Origin: Turnera subulata
Lineage: Eukaryota; Streptophyta; Magnoliopsida; Malpighiales; Passifloraceae
Assembly (NCBI GenBank): GCA_028386065.3
Contig: JAKUCV010003286.1
Span: 22,896-86,895 of the forward strand
Reading direction: 5' to 3'
DNA: 64,000 nucleotides
Position 1 is the stretch's first letter. Each line of letters begins with the position of its first letter. Made by a program: the position numbers and the translations under genes. Shown piece by piece: positions 45,346-57,310 of this stretch. The notes beneath the pieces are model-generated. The model did no database searches, was not told the origin of the DNA, and saw nothing but the letters and a program-made list of their open reading frames with translations.

Positions 45346-47223
45346 ATGGTTGAGCCAACGGATGAGTTGGTGGGGTCTTCTCTTACCAAAGACGGGACAG
45401 AGAAGGATGCTGTACAAGCGACTGACGAGGAGCGTGGACGTCCAACAGAGCGGGACGCATCCAAACCCAAGAAGAAACATCGGTCACAATCGGTGAATCC
45501 TTGGACTTCCTTGGATAAACGGACGAGGGATCTCGAGGATCAGTTTGGGGTCTTTCAAACCGAGAAGGACAACTTGCTGGAAGACTTGGAGAGTACAAAG
45601 AACTGGATGCAAGGGGCACTACAGGAGTTGGCCGACAAGCTGCAACAAGAGTTCAGGCGGGACTTGAAGACTACTGTTGGTGACTTGCTGGTTCGTTTGT
45701 CTAGAGTCGAAGCAGGTTTGGCGGATCAGAAAGCGCTCAAGGAGGACGTGGTACTTTGCAAGGCAACACTTGCAAGCTTGGCGTCAGGAGGTGTACAGGG
45801 TTCGGCAAAGCCTAGAGCTAAAGTAGAGATTCCGAAGCCACAGGCATATGATGGTTCGCGGTCTGCTAAGAAGCTTGATGGGTTTTTGTTCGATATGGAG
45901 ACATATCTTGCTCGGTTGGGTGTCACCGAGGAACCAGAAAAGGTGCAAACGGCGGCGATGTATCTTTCTGAGGCTGCGCACTTATGGTGGCGACGCAGGG
46001 TGTCTAATCCTGGAGTGGAGGGTGCATTACCTTCATGGGATGGGTTCAAGGCCGAACTCAAGACACAATTCTATCCACAACATGCTGAGAGGGAGGCACG
46101 GGACAAGTTGCGAACACTCAGGCAAGGGGATAGTATTCGGAAGCATGTTCAGGATTTCCAGGAGTTGCTATTGGAGATCCACATGCCGGAGACAGAGGCA
46201 TTCTATGCTTTCATGGGTAGTCTGAAACGATGGACACGGGATGAGTTGGATCGACGAGGGGTGAAGACATTGTCGGAAGCCATTGCCAGTGCTGATTCTT
46301 TGATGGAGTTCACTGGGACGCCGGGGCGAAGGCAATCGCCAACACGGGACGTCGTTGGCAAAGGTGGTGGGGAAAATGTCAAGCAGGAGGGAAGTAGCGT
46401 TAAGTGCTTTCTCTGCAAGGGGCCTCATCGAAAGATCGACTGTCCAAAGAAGAACAGACTATCGGCAGTGAAGCGAGTAGATGTGGACTCTGGGGATGAT
46501 CAAGAAGCTGATGTCAAGATGGCTACTTTGAGGAAGCTGAGTGCTATAGATTCGTCTAAGCATGTGCAAGATAAGGGGAGAATGTTTATCAAGTTGTCGA
46601 TTTATGGGGAAGAGCTGGATGCCTTAGTTGATACCGGGGCGACTCACAATTTCATGGAGGTAGATGTGGCCAAGAGATTGGGGGTTCGGTTCAGAAAGGT
46701 GGAAGACACTGTCTTGAAGCCGGCAAACGCGAGGGAACAACCTATTATTGGAATTGCACATGATGTCAAGGTTGACATAGGCGAGTGGCATGGCAAGGTT
46801 GACTTCACTGTGGTGCCTATGGATGACTATTCAGTGGTTCTTGGGATGGATTTTCTTTCGAAGAAACAAGCTGAAGTCTTTGCTAAGGAAGGAAGGATAG
46901 TACTTCACGGGAACAAGCAAGACTTTACTTTGTACCCGATGCGTGAGGGTGCTTTGAAAGAGAAGGAGGCTCTTACAGCGATAAGGGTGGTGCCAGAAAC
47001 GAGTTCGAGGGTCAGGTCTACACAAGTTCGGAGGGTTCCACTTATGCAGATTTTGGCGGACAGACTTGTTCGATGGCATGGTACGGATGCACCGGTGGTC
47101 GAGTATCTTGTGCAATGGCGAGGGAGTCAAAAAGCAAGATGGACAGGCGAGCACAGGTTGCGAAAGTTCGGGCGAAGGATAGCTGCCTATCGTCGAACGG
47201 CAACGAGGACGTTGCCAGAATAG
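45346..47223 (+). CDS. Gag-protease-chromodomain fusion protein of gypsy-type element
   Basis: A 625-residue uninterrupted frame; I take the first ATG, 45346, although the frame is open to a TTG at 45322. Visible parts: a charged N-terminus with a KPKKKHR basic patch; a predicted coiled coil (about residues 57-147); the retrotransposon Gag core (about 165-320, with AAHLWWRRR); a zinc knuckle CFLCKGPHRKIDC at 354-366 (CX2CX3HX4C); an aspartic protease with the site LVDTGATHNF (Asp429) and VVLGMDFLSK near 496-506. Then, after LYPMREGALKEKEALTAIR, where reverse transcriptase should follow, the frame passes into ILADRLVRW and EYLVQWRGSQKARW, a chromodomain-like tail (about 567-617). The role is packaging and maturation of particles, with the tail possibly steering integration in chromoviruses. 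TAG abuts the polypurine tract. The missing middle looks like an in-frame deletion. Confidence 0.9.
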   Translation: MVEPTDELVGSSLTKDGTEKDAVQATDEERGRPTERDASKPKKKHRSQSVNPWTSLDKRTRDLEDQFGVFQTEKDNLLEDLESTKNWMQGALQELADKLQQEFRRDLKTTVGDLLVRLSRVEAGLADQKALKEDVVLCKATLASLASGGVQGSAKPRAKVEIPKPQAYDGSRSAKKLDGFLFDMETYLARLGVTEEPEKVQTAAMYLSEAAHLWWRRRVSNPGVEGALPSWDGFKAELKTQFYPQHAEREARDKLRTLRQGDSIRKHVQDFQELLLEIHMPETEAFYAFMGSLKRWTRDELDRRGVKTLSEAIASADSLMEFTGTPGRRQSPTRDVVGKGGGENVKQEGSSVKCFLCKGPHRKIDCPKKNRLSAVKRVDVDSGDDQEADVKMATLRKLSAIDSSKHVQDKGRMFIKLSIYGEELDALVDTGATHNFMEVDVAKRLGVRFRKVEDTVLKPANAREQPIIGIAHDVKVDIGEWHGKVDFTVVPMDDYSVVLGMDFLSKKQAEVFAKEGRIVLHGNKQDFTLYPMREGALKEKEALTAIRVVPETSSRVRSTQVRRVPLMQILADRLVRWHGTDAPVVEYLVQWRGSQKARWTGEHRLRKFGRRIAAYRRTATRTLPE

Positions 47224-47234
47224 GTGGGGGAAAT
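47223..47234 (+). other. Polypurine tract of the gypsy-derived element
   Basis: GGTGGGGGAAAT directly precedes the 3' LTR and shares its first base with the end of the TAG stop codon of the open frame. Expected primer for plus-strand synthesis. Confidence 0.85.
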
Positions 47235-47648
47235 TGTCACAACCCGGGAATCCAAGGCGCACAGGGTTTCCTTGGGCTTGCTGGTGCGCGTGTGGGCTGA
47301 CTATTCTTGTTAGGATTTGGGCTGGCCACTTTGAGTCTTAATAGGAATAGACTTGTGATAGGAAACCTAGTCGCGATAGGAGTTCTATTACTAGTTGGAA
47401 AAGGGCTGAAACCTTGCGGCACCTATATAAATAGGACGCGTGAGGGGGAGTTGTTGGGCATGTATTGTTGTTGATGATTTATTAATAATAATACTGAGTC
47501 TTCTCCCAATTACTTCTCTTGCTTTATTATTCTCTTGGTTCTCTCTTTTGTGTGTTTGCGTGTGTAGGCTTACAAGTTAAGGGACGATCTTGCTTGTGCC
47601 GCACGGTGAGAGTGTGCATCCGCTGCGCCACACTCTTGGTCCGTGACA
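47235..47648 (+). repeat. Gypsy-derived element 3' LTR (414 bp)
   Basis: Same length as the 5' LTR with two substitutions. Followed by the duplicated target caat (47649-47652) and then satellite that continues the monomer interrupted at 44333. Confidence 0.95.
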
Positions 47649-50600
47649 CAATGACGCACCAATAGCGCACCAATGGGCCACCAATGGCGCCCCAATAGTG
47701 CAACAATGGCCTGGTGAACCAATGCATAAGAGCAATCTCCAAATCCGCCATGCAAAATGCTACCTAAGATGATTCCACAAATATGGGGATGATTTATAAG
47801 GATTTTTGGATGCCTTGCCCGGGCATTTTGAGCTCGTCTGAGGTGCTTTTCCATTTTTCCCGAATTACGGGATTTTAATTGTTCCAAAAATAAAAAATCG
47901 GACTTCCACTTCTCAGAAAAATATGAAATTTTGCAGGTAGTTGGATTGGATTTTTATTCGTGAGTGTAAAAAAGTTCAGCTCAAAAATCAATAACCAAAA
48001 TTTCAGCTCAAAACTCAAAAATCGAACCATTGGCGAACCAATAGCACACCAATGGCCCACTAAACAGATGCATAAGAGCAATCTCCAAATCCACCATGCC
48101 AAATGCTACCGAAGATGATTCCAGAAATATGAGGATGATTTATAAGGACTTTTGGATGCCTTCCCCGGACATTTTGAGCTCTTCTAAGATGCTTTTCCAT
48201 TTTTCCCGATTTGTGGGATTTTAATTATTCCAAAAATAAAAAATCAGACTTCCACTTCTCAGAAAAATCTGTAATTTTGCAGGTATTTGGATTGGATTTT
48301 TTTTCGTGTGTGTACAAAATTTCAGCACAAAACACAAAAATTGAACTAATGGCGCACCAATGGCGCCCCAATAGCTCAACAATGGCCCAGTGAACCAATG
48401 CATAAGAGCAATCTCCAAATCCACCATGTCAAATGCTACTAAGATGATTCAAAAAAAATAGGGATGATTTATAAGGATATTTGGATGCCTTCCCCGGACA
48501 TTTTGAGCTCATCTGAGGTGCAATTCCAATTTTCCCGATTTACGGGATTTCGATTGTTCCAAAAATAAAAAGTCGGACTTTCAGATCTCAGAAAAATCTG
48601 AAAATTTTCAGGTAGTTGGATTGGATTTTTATTGGTGTGTGTACAAAATTTCAGCTCAAAACCAAACCAATGGCGCCCCAATAGCGCTCCAATGGGCCAC
48701 CAATGGTGCCCCAATAGTGCAACAACGGCCCGGTGAACCGATGCATAAGAGCAATCTATAAATCCACCATATCAAATGCTACCTAAGATGATTCCACAAA
48801 TATGAGGATGATTTATAAGGATTTTTGAATGCCTTCCCGGGACATTTTGACCTCGTCTGAGGTGCTTTTCCATTTTTCCCGATTTACAGGATTTTAATTG
48901 TTCCAAAAATAAAAAATCGGACTTTCACTTCTCAGAAAAATGTGAAATTTTGCAGGTAATTGGATTGGAATTTTATTCGTGTGCGTAAAAAATTTCAGCT
49001 CAAAACTCAATAACCAAAATTTCAGCTCAAAACTCAAAAATCGCACCAATGGCGAACCAATAGCGCACCAATGGCGCCCCAATAGCACACCAATGGCCCA
49101 CTGAACAGATGCATAGGAGCAATCTCCAAATCCACCATGCCAAATGCTATCGAAGATGATTCCACAAATATGGGGACGATTTATAAATACTTTAGGATGC
49201 CTTCCCCGGACATTTTGAGCTCATCTAAGATGCTTTTCCATTTTTCCCGATTTACGGGATTTTAATTGTTCCAAAAATAAAAAGTCAGACCTCCACTTCT
49301 CAGAAAAATCTGTAATTTTGCAGGTATTTGTATTGGATTTTTATTCGTGTGTGTTCAAAATTTCAGCTCAAAACTCAATAATCACAATTTCGCTCCAAAC
49401 TCAAAAATCGCACCAGTGGCGCCCCAATAGCGCACCAATGGCCCAGTTAACCGATGCATAAGAGCGATCTCCAAATCCAACATGTCAAATGCTACCTAAG
49501 ATGGATCCACAAATATGGGAATGATTTATAAGGATTTTTGGATGCCTTCCCGGGACATTTTGAGCTCATCTGAGGTGCTTTTCCATTTTTCCTGATTTGC
49601 GGGATTTTAATTGTTCCAAAAATTAAAAGTCGGACTTTCACATCTCAGAAAAATCAAAAATTTTGCAAGAAGGTGCATTGGATTTTTATTGGTGTGTATA
49701 CAAAATTTCAGTGCAAAACTCAAAAATCGAACCAGTGGCGCACCAATAGCGCACCAAAGGGCCACCAAGGGCGCCCCAATAGTGCAACATTGGCCCAGTG
49801 AACCACTGCATAAGAGCAATCTCCAAATACACCTTGTCAAATGCTACCTAAATTGATTCCAAAAATATGGGGATGATTTATAAGGATTTTTGGATGCCTT
49901 CCCCTAACATTTTGAGCTCGTCTGGGGTGCTTTTCCATGTTTCCCGATTTACGGGATTTTATTTATTCCAAAAATAAAAAATCGGACTTCCACATATCTG
50001 AAAAATTTGAAATTTTTCAGGTTGTTGAATTGAATTTTTATTGGTATGTGTACCAAATTTCAGCACAAAACTCAAAAATCGAACTAATGGCGCACCAGTA
50101 GCGCACCAATGGCGCCCCAATAGCGCAACAATGGCCCAGTGAACCAATGCATAAGAGCAATCTCGAAATCCACCATGTCAAATGCTACCGAAGATGATTC
50201 AAAAAAATAGGGATGATTTATAAGTATATTTGGATGCCTTCCCCGGACATTTAGAGCTCATCTGAGGTGCAATTCCATTTTTCCCGATTTACGGGATTTT
50301 AATTGTTCCAAAAATAAAAAGTCGACTTTCAGAACTCAGAAAAATATGAAATTTTGCAGGTGGTTGGCTTGGATTTTTATTGGTGTGTGTACAAAATTTC
50401 AGCTCAAAACTAAAAAATCAAGCCAATGGCGCACCAATAGCGCTCCAATGGGCCACCAATGGCGCCCCAATAGTGCAAAAATGGCCCGGTGAACCGATGC
50501 ATAAGAGCAATCTCCAAATCCACCATGTCAAATGCTACCTAAGATGATTCCAAAAATTTGGGGATGATTTATAAGGACTTTTGAATGCCTTCCCCGGACA

Positions 50601-50813
50601 TTTTGAGCTCGTCTGAGGTGCTTTTCCATTTTTCCCGATTTACGGGAATTTAAATGTTCCAAAAAAAAAGTCGGACTTCTACTTCTCAGGAAATTTTGAA
50701 ATTCTGCAGGTAGTTGGATTGGATTTTTATTGGTATGTGTACAAAATTTCAGCTCAAAACTCAAAAATCGCACCAACGGCGCCCCAATAGCGCACCAATG
50801 GCGCACCCATGGC

Positions 50814-51075
50814 CCAGTGAACCAGTGCATAAGAGCAGTCTCCGAATCCCCCGCGTCAAATCCTACCCAACAACATTTCAGAAATATGGGGATGATTTAT
50901 AAGAATTTTTGCATGCCTTCCCCGGACAAGCTCATCTGCCACGGCCAGTGAACCAGTGCATAAGAGCAGTCTCCGAATCCACCGCGTCAAATCCTACCCA
51001 ACAAGATTTCACAAATATGGGGATGATTTATAAGGATTTTTGCATGCCTTCCCCGGACAAGCTCATCTGTGGTGC
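50814..51075. repeat. 131-bp tandem duplication of a shortened monomer
   Basis: CCAGTGAACCAGTGCATAAG starts at 50814 and 50945. Both copies share CAGTCTCCGAATCC, CCGCGTCAAATCC and the same deletion junction GGACAAGCTCATCTG (normally GGACATTTTGAGCTCATCTG). The deletion therefore preceded the duplication. Confidence 0.85.
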
Positions 51076-54000
51076 TTTTCTATTTTTCCCGATTTAAGGG
51101 ATTTTAATTGTTCCAAAAATAAAAAGTCAGACTTCCACATCTCAGAAAAATCTTTAATTTTGCAGGTTTTTGGATTGGATTTTCATCCGTGTGTGTACAA
51201 AATTTCAGCTCACAACTCAAAAATCACAATTTCAGCTCAAAACTCAAAAATCGCACCAATGGCGTCCCAATAGCGCACCAATGGCGCAGTGAACCGATGC
51301 ATAAGAGCAATCTCCAAATCCACCATGTCAAATGGCACCTAAAATGATTCCACAAATTTGGGGGTGATTTGTAAGGATTTTTGGATGCCTTCCCTGGACA
51401 TTTTGAGCTCATCTGTGGTGCTTTTCCATTTTTCCCGATTTACGGGATTTTAATTGTTCCAAAAATAACAAGTCGGACTTTCACATCTCAGAAAAATCTA
51501 AAATTTTTCAGGTAGTTGGATTGGATTTTTATTGGTGTGTGTACAAAATTTCAGCTCAACAATGGCGCCCCAATAATGCAACAATGGCCCGGTGAACCAA
51601 TGCATAAGAGCAATCTCCAAATCCACCACGTAAAATTTTTCCTAAGATGATTCCACAAATATGGGGATGATTTATAGGGATTTTTGGATGCCTTCCCCGG
51701 GCATTTTGAGCTCATCTAAGGTGCAATTCCACTTTTCTCGATTTTCGGGATTTCAATTGTTCCAAAAATAAAAAATCAGACCTCCACATCTTAGAAAAAT
51801 CTGAAATTTTTCAGGTAGTTGGATTGGATTTTTATTCGTGTGTGTACAAAATTTGAGCTCAAAACTCAAAGATCAAAATTTCAACACAAAACTTAAAAAT
51901 TGCACCAATGGCGCCCCAATAGCGCACCAATGGCCCAGTGAACCAATGCATAAGAGCATTATCCAAATCCACCTTGTCAAATGCTATCTAAGAAGATTTC
52001 ACAAATATGGGGATGATTTATAAGGATTTTTGGATGCCTTCCCCTGACAATTTGAGCTCGTCTGAGGTGCTTTTCCATTTTTCCCGATTTACGGGATTTT
52101 AGTTGATCCAAAAATAAAAAGTCAGAGTTCCACTTCCCTGAAAAATCTGAAATTTTGCAGGTGGTTGGATTGGATTTTTATTGGTGTGTGTACAAAATTT
52201 CAGCATAAAACTCAAAAATTAAACTACTGGCGCCCCAAGAGCGCACCAATGGCGCCCCAATAGCGCAACGATGGCCTAATGATCCAATGCATAAGAGCAA
52301 TCTCCAATTCCACCATGTCAAATGCTTCCTAAGATGATTCCACCAATATTGGGATGATTTATAAGGATTTTTGAATGCCTTTCCCGGACATTTTGAGCTC
52401 ATCTGAGGTTCTTTTCTATTTTTCCAGAATTACGGGATTTTTGTTGTTCCAAAAATAAAAAGTCGGACTTTCACATCACAGATTTTATTTGAAAATATGC
52501 AGGTAGTTGGATTGGATTTTTATTGTTGTGTGTAAAAAATTTCAGCTCAAAACTCAAAAATTGAACCAATGGCGCACCAATAGCGCACCAATGGGCCACC
52601 ATTGGCGCCCCAATAGTGCAACAATGGCCCAGTGAACCAATGCATAAGAGGAATCTCAAAATCCACCATTTCAAATGCTACCTAAGATGGTTCCACAAAT
52701 ATGGGGATGATTTATAAGGATTTTTTGATGCCTTCCCCGGATATTTTGAGCTCGTTTGAGGAGCTTTGCCATTTTTCCCGATTTACGGGATTTTAATTGT
52801 TCCAAAAATAAAAAGACGAACTTCCACTTCTCAGGAAAATCTGAAAGTTTGTATTGGATTTTTATTGGTGTGTGTACAAATTTTCAGCTCAAAACTCAAA
52901 AATTAAACTAATGGCGCCCCAAGAGCGCACCAACGGCGCCCCAGTAGCGCAACGATGGCCCAATGAACCAATGCATAGGAGGAATCTCCAATTCCATCAT
53001 GTCAAATGCTACCTAAGATGATTCCACAATTATGGGGATGATTTATAAGGATTTTTGGATGCCTTCCCCGGACATTTTGAGCTCGTCTGAGGTGCTTTAC
53101 CATTTTTCCCCGATTTACGGGATTTTAGTTGTTCCAAAAATAAAAAGTCAGACTTCCACTTCTCTGAAAAATCTGAAATTTTGCAGGTGGTTGGATTGGA
53201 ATTTTATTGCTGTGTGTACAAAATTTCATCACAAAACTCAAAAATTAAACTAATGGCGCCCCAATAGCGCAACGATGGCCTAGTGAACCAATGCCAATGC
53301 ATAAGAGCAATCTCCAATTCCACCATGTCAAATGCTACCTAAGATGATTCCAAAAATAAAGGGATGATTTATAAGGATATTTGGATGCCTTCCCCGGAGA
53401 TTTTGAGCTCATCTGAGGTGCAATTCCATTTTTCACGATTTATGGGATTTTAATTGTTCCAAAAATAAAAAGTCGGACTTCCATATCTCAGAAAAATCTG
53501 AAATTTTGCAGGTTGTTGGATTGGATTTTTATTGGTGTCTGTTCAAAGTTTCAGATCAAAACTCAAAAATCACACCAGTGGCGCACCAATGGCGCCCCAA
53601 TGGCGCACCATGGCCCAGTGAACCAATGCATAAGAGCAGTCTCCAAATCCACCACGTCAAATCCTTCCTAAAATGATTTCACAAATATGGGGATGATTTA
53701 TATGGAGTTTTGCATGCCTTCCCCGGACATTTTGAGCTCATCTGAGGTGCTTTTCTATTCTTCCCGATTTACGGGATTTTAATTGTTCCAAAAATAAAAA
53801 GTCAGACTTCCACATCCCAGAAAAATCTGTAATTTTGCAGGTAGTTGGATTGGATTTTTATTGGTGTGTGTACAAAATTTCAGTTAAAAACTCAAAAATT
53901 GAACTAATGGCGCACCAATAGCGCACCAATGGCGGCCCGATAGCGCAACAGTGGCCCAGTGAACCAATGCATAAGAGCAATCTCCAAATCCACCATGTCA

Positions 54001-57000
54001 AATGCTACCTAAGATGATTAAAAAAGTATGGGGATGAATTATAAGGATTTTTGGATGCCTTCCCCGGACATTTTCAGCTCATCTGAGGTGCAATTCTAAT
54101 TTTCTCGATTTACGGGATTTTAATTATTCCAAAAATAAAAAGTCGGACTTGCACTTCTCAGAAAAATCTAAAATTTTGCAGGTAGTTGGATTGGATTTTT
54201 ATTCGTGTTTTTACAAAATTTCAGGCCAAAACTCAAAAATCAAAATTTCAGCTCAAAACATAAAAATCGCACCAATGGCGCCCCATTGGCCCAGTGAACC
54301 AATGAATAAGAGCAATCTCGAAGTCCACCATGTCAAATGCTCCCTAAGACGATTCCAAAAATTTGGGGATGATTTATAATGATTTTTGGATGCCCTCCCC
54401 GTACATCTTGAGCTTATCTGAGGTGCTTTTTCATTTTTCCTGGTTTAAGGGATTTTAATTGTTCCAAAAATAAGAAGTCGGACTTTCACTTCTCAGAAAA
54501 ATCAGAAATTTTTTCTGGTAGATGGATTGGCTTTTTATTGGTGTGAGTACAAAATTTCAGCACAAAACTCAAAAATCGAACCAATGGCGCACCAATGCGC
54601 CACCAACGGCGCCCCAATAGTGCAACAGTGGCCCAGTGAACCAATGCATAAGAGCAATCTCCAAATCCACCAAGTCAAATGCTACCTAAGATGATTCCTC
54701 AAATATGGGGAAGATTTATGAGGATTTTTGGATGCCTTCCGTGGACATTTTGAGCTCGTCTGAGGTGCTTTTCCACTCTTCCCGATTTACAGGATTTTAA
54801 TTGTTCCAAAAAAAAAGTTGGACTTCCACATCTCTTAAAAATCTGAAATTTTGCAGATAGTTGGATTGGATTTTTTTTGGTGTGTGTACAAAATTTCAGC
54901 TGAAAACTCAAAAATCGAACTATTGGCGCACCATTAGCGCACCAATGGCGCCCCAATAACGCAACAATGGCCCAGTGAACCAATGCATAAGAGCAATCTC
55001 CAAATCCACCATGTAAAATGCTACCTAGGACGATTCCAAAGATATGGGGATGATTTATAAGGATATTTGGACGCCTTCCCCGGACATTTTGAGCTCGTCT
55101 GAGGTGCATTTCTTTTTTTCCCGATTTACGGGATTTTAATTGTTCCAAAAATAAAAATTCGGACTTCCACATCTCTGAAAATTCTAAAATTTTGCAGGTG
55201 GTTGGATTGGATTTTTACTGGTCTGTGTACAAAATTTCAGCTCAAAATTAAAAAATCGCAACAAAGGCGCACCAATGTCGCACCAATGCCGAACCAGTGG
55301 CGCCCCAATGGCCCAGTGAACCAATGCATAAGAGCAATCTCGAAATCCCCCATGTCAAATGCTACCTAAGATGATTTCACAAATATGGGGATCAATTATA
55401 AGGATTTTTGGATGCCTTCCCTGGACATTTTCCGCTCGTCTGAGGTGTTTTTCCATTTTTCCAGATTTACGGGATTTTAATTGTTCCAAAAAAAAAAGTC
55501 GGACTTTCAGAACTCAGAAAAATCTGAAATTTTCAGGTAGTTGGATTGGATTTTTATTGGTGTGTGTACAAAATTTCAGGTCAAAACTCAAAAATCAAAC
55601 CAATGGCGCACCAATAGCGCACCAATGGGCCACCAATGGCCCCCCGAACCGATGCACAAGAGCAATCTCCAAATGCACCATGTCAAATGCTACCTAAGAT
55701 GATTCCATAAGTATGGGGGAGATTTATAAGGATTTTTTGATGCCTTCCCCGGACATTTTGAGCTCGTCTGAGGTGCTTTTCCATTTTTCCAGATTTACGG
55801 GATATTTATTTATCCAAAAATAAAAAGTCGGACTTCCACATCTCAGAAAAATCTGAAATTTATCAGATAGTTGGATTGGATTTTTATGGGTGTGTGTATA
55901 AAATTTCAGCTCAAAATTCAAAAATCGGACCAATGGCTCACCAGTAGCGCACCAATGGCGCCCCAATGGCCCAGCGAACCATTGCATAAGAGCAATCTCC
56001 AAATCCACCATGTCAAAGCCTACCTAAGATGATTCCAAAAATATAGGGATGATTTAAGGAATTTTGGATGCCTTCCCCGGACATTTTGAGCTCATCTGAG
56101 GTGCTTTTCCATTTTTCCCGATTTACTGGATTTTAATTGTTCAAAAAATAAAAATTCGGACTTCCACATCAAAGAAAAATCGAAACTTTTGCAGGTAGTT
56201 GGATTAGATTTTTTTTCATCTGTGTACAAAATTTCAGCTCAAAACTCAAAAATCAAAATTTTAGCTCAAAACTTATAAATCGCACCAATGGCGCCCCAAT
56301 AGCGCACCAATGGCCCACTGAACCAGTGCATAAGAGCAATCTCCAAATCCACCATGTCAAATGCTACCTAAGATGATTCCACAAAAATTGGGATGAATTA
56401 TAAGGATTTTTGGATGCCTTCCTCGGACATTTTGAGCTCATCTCAGGTACTTTTCAAATTTTCCCGGTTTACGGGATTTTAATTGTTCCAAAAATGAAAA
56501 GTCGGAATTCCACGTCTCAGAAAAATATGAAATTTTGCAGGCAGTTGGATTGGAATTTTATTCGTGTGTGTACAAAATTTCAGCTCAAAACTCAGAAATC
56601 GAACTAATGGCGCACCAATGGCGCCCCAATAGCGCAACAATGGCCTAGTGAACCAATGCATTAGAGCAATCTTCAAATCCACCATGTCAAATGCTACCTA
56701 AGATGACTCCAAAAAAGTGGGGATGATTTATAAGGTTTTTTGGATGCCTTCCCCGGACATTTTGAGCTCGTCTGAGGTGCTTTTCCATTTTTTCCAATTT
56801 TACGGGATTTTAATTGTTCCAAAAATAAAAAGTCAGACTTCCACATCTCAGAAAAATCTGAAACTTTGCAGGTAGTTGGATTGGATTTTTAATCGTGTGT
56901 GTACAAAATTTCAGCACAAAACTCAAAAATCGAACTAATGCGCACCAATAGCGCACCATTGGCGCAACAATGGCCCGGTGAACCAATGCATAAGAGCAAT

Positions 57001-57310
57001 CTCCAAATCCACCACGTCAAATGCTACCTATGATGATTCCACAAATATGGGGATGATTTATAAGAATTTTTGGATGCCTTCCCCAGACATTTTGAGCTCA
57101 TCTAAGGTGCTTTTCCATTTTTTTCGATTTACATGATTTTAATTGTTCCAAAATTTTGCAGGTAGTTGGATTGGATTTTTATTGGTATGTGTACAAAATT
57201 TCAGCTCAAAACTCAGAAATCATACTATTGGCGCACCAATGGCGCCCCAATAGCGCAACAATGGCCAGTGAACCAATGCATAAGAGCATTCTCCAAATCC
57301 ACCATGTCAA

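Larger units (their letters stand above)
44334..47648 (+). mobile_element. Young Ty3/gypsy-derived non-autonomous element
   Basis: A complete 3315-bp element: 5' LTR, primer site, GC-rich leader, one long open frame (Gag, protease, chromodomain-like end), polypurine tract and 3' LTR. The flanking duplication is caat (44330-44333 and 47649-47652). The two 414-bp LTRs differ at two positions only (near 44575/47476 and 44648/47550), so insertion is recent. Reverse transcriptase, RNase H and integrase are absent, so movement would depend on a related full-length element supplying them. It resembles the plant TR-GAG class in keeping a gag frame, but here protease and a chromodomain-like tail are kept in the same frame. 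Confidence 0.95.
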
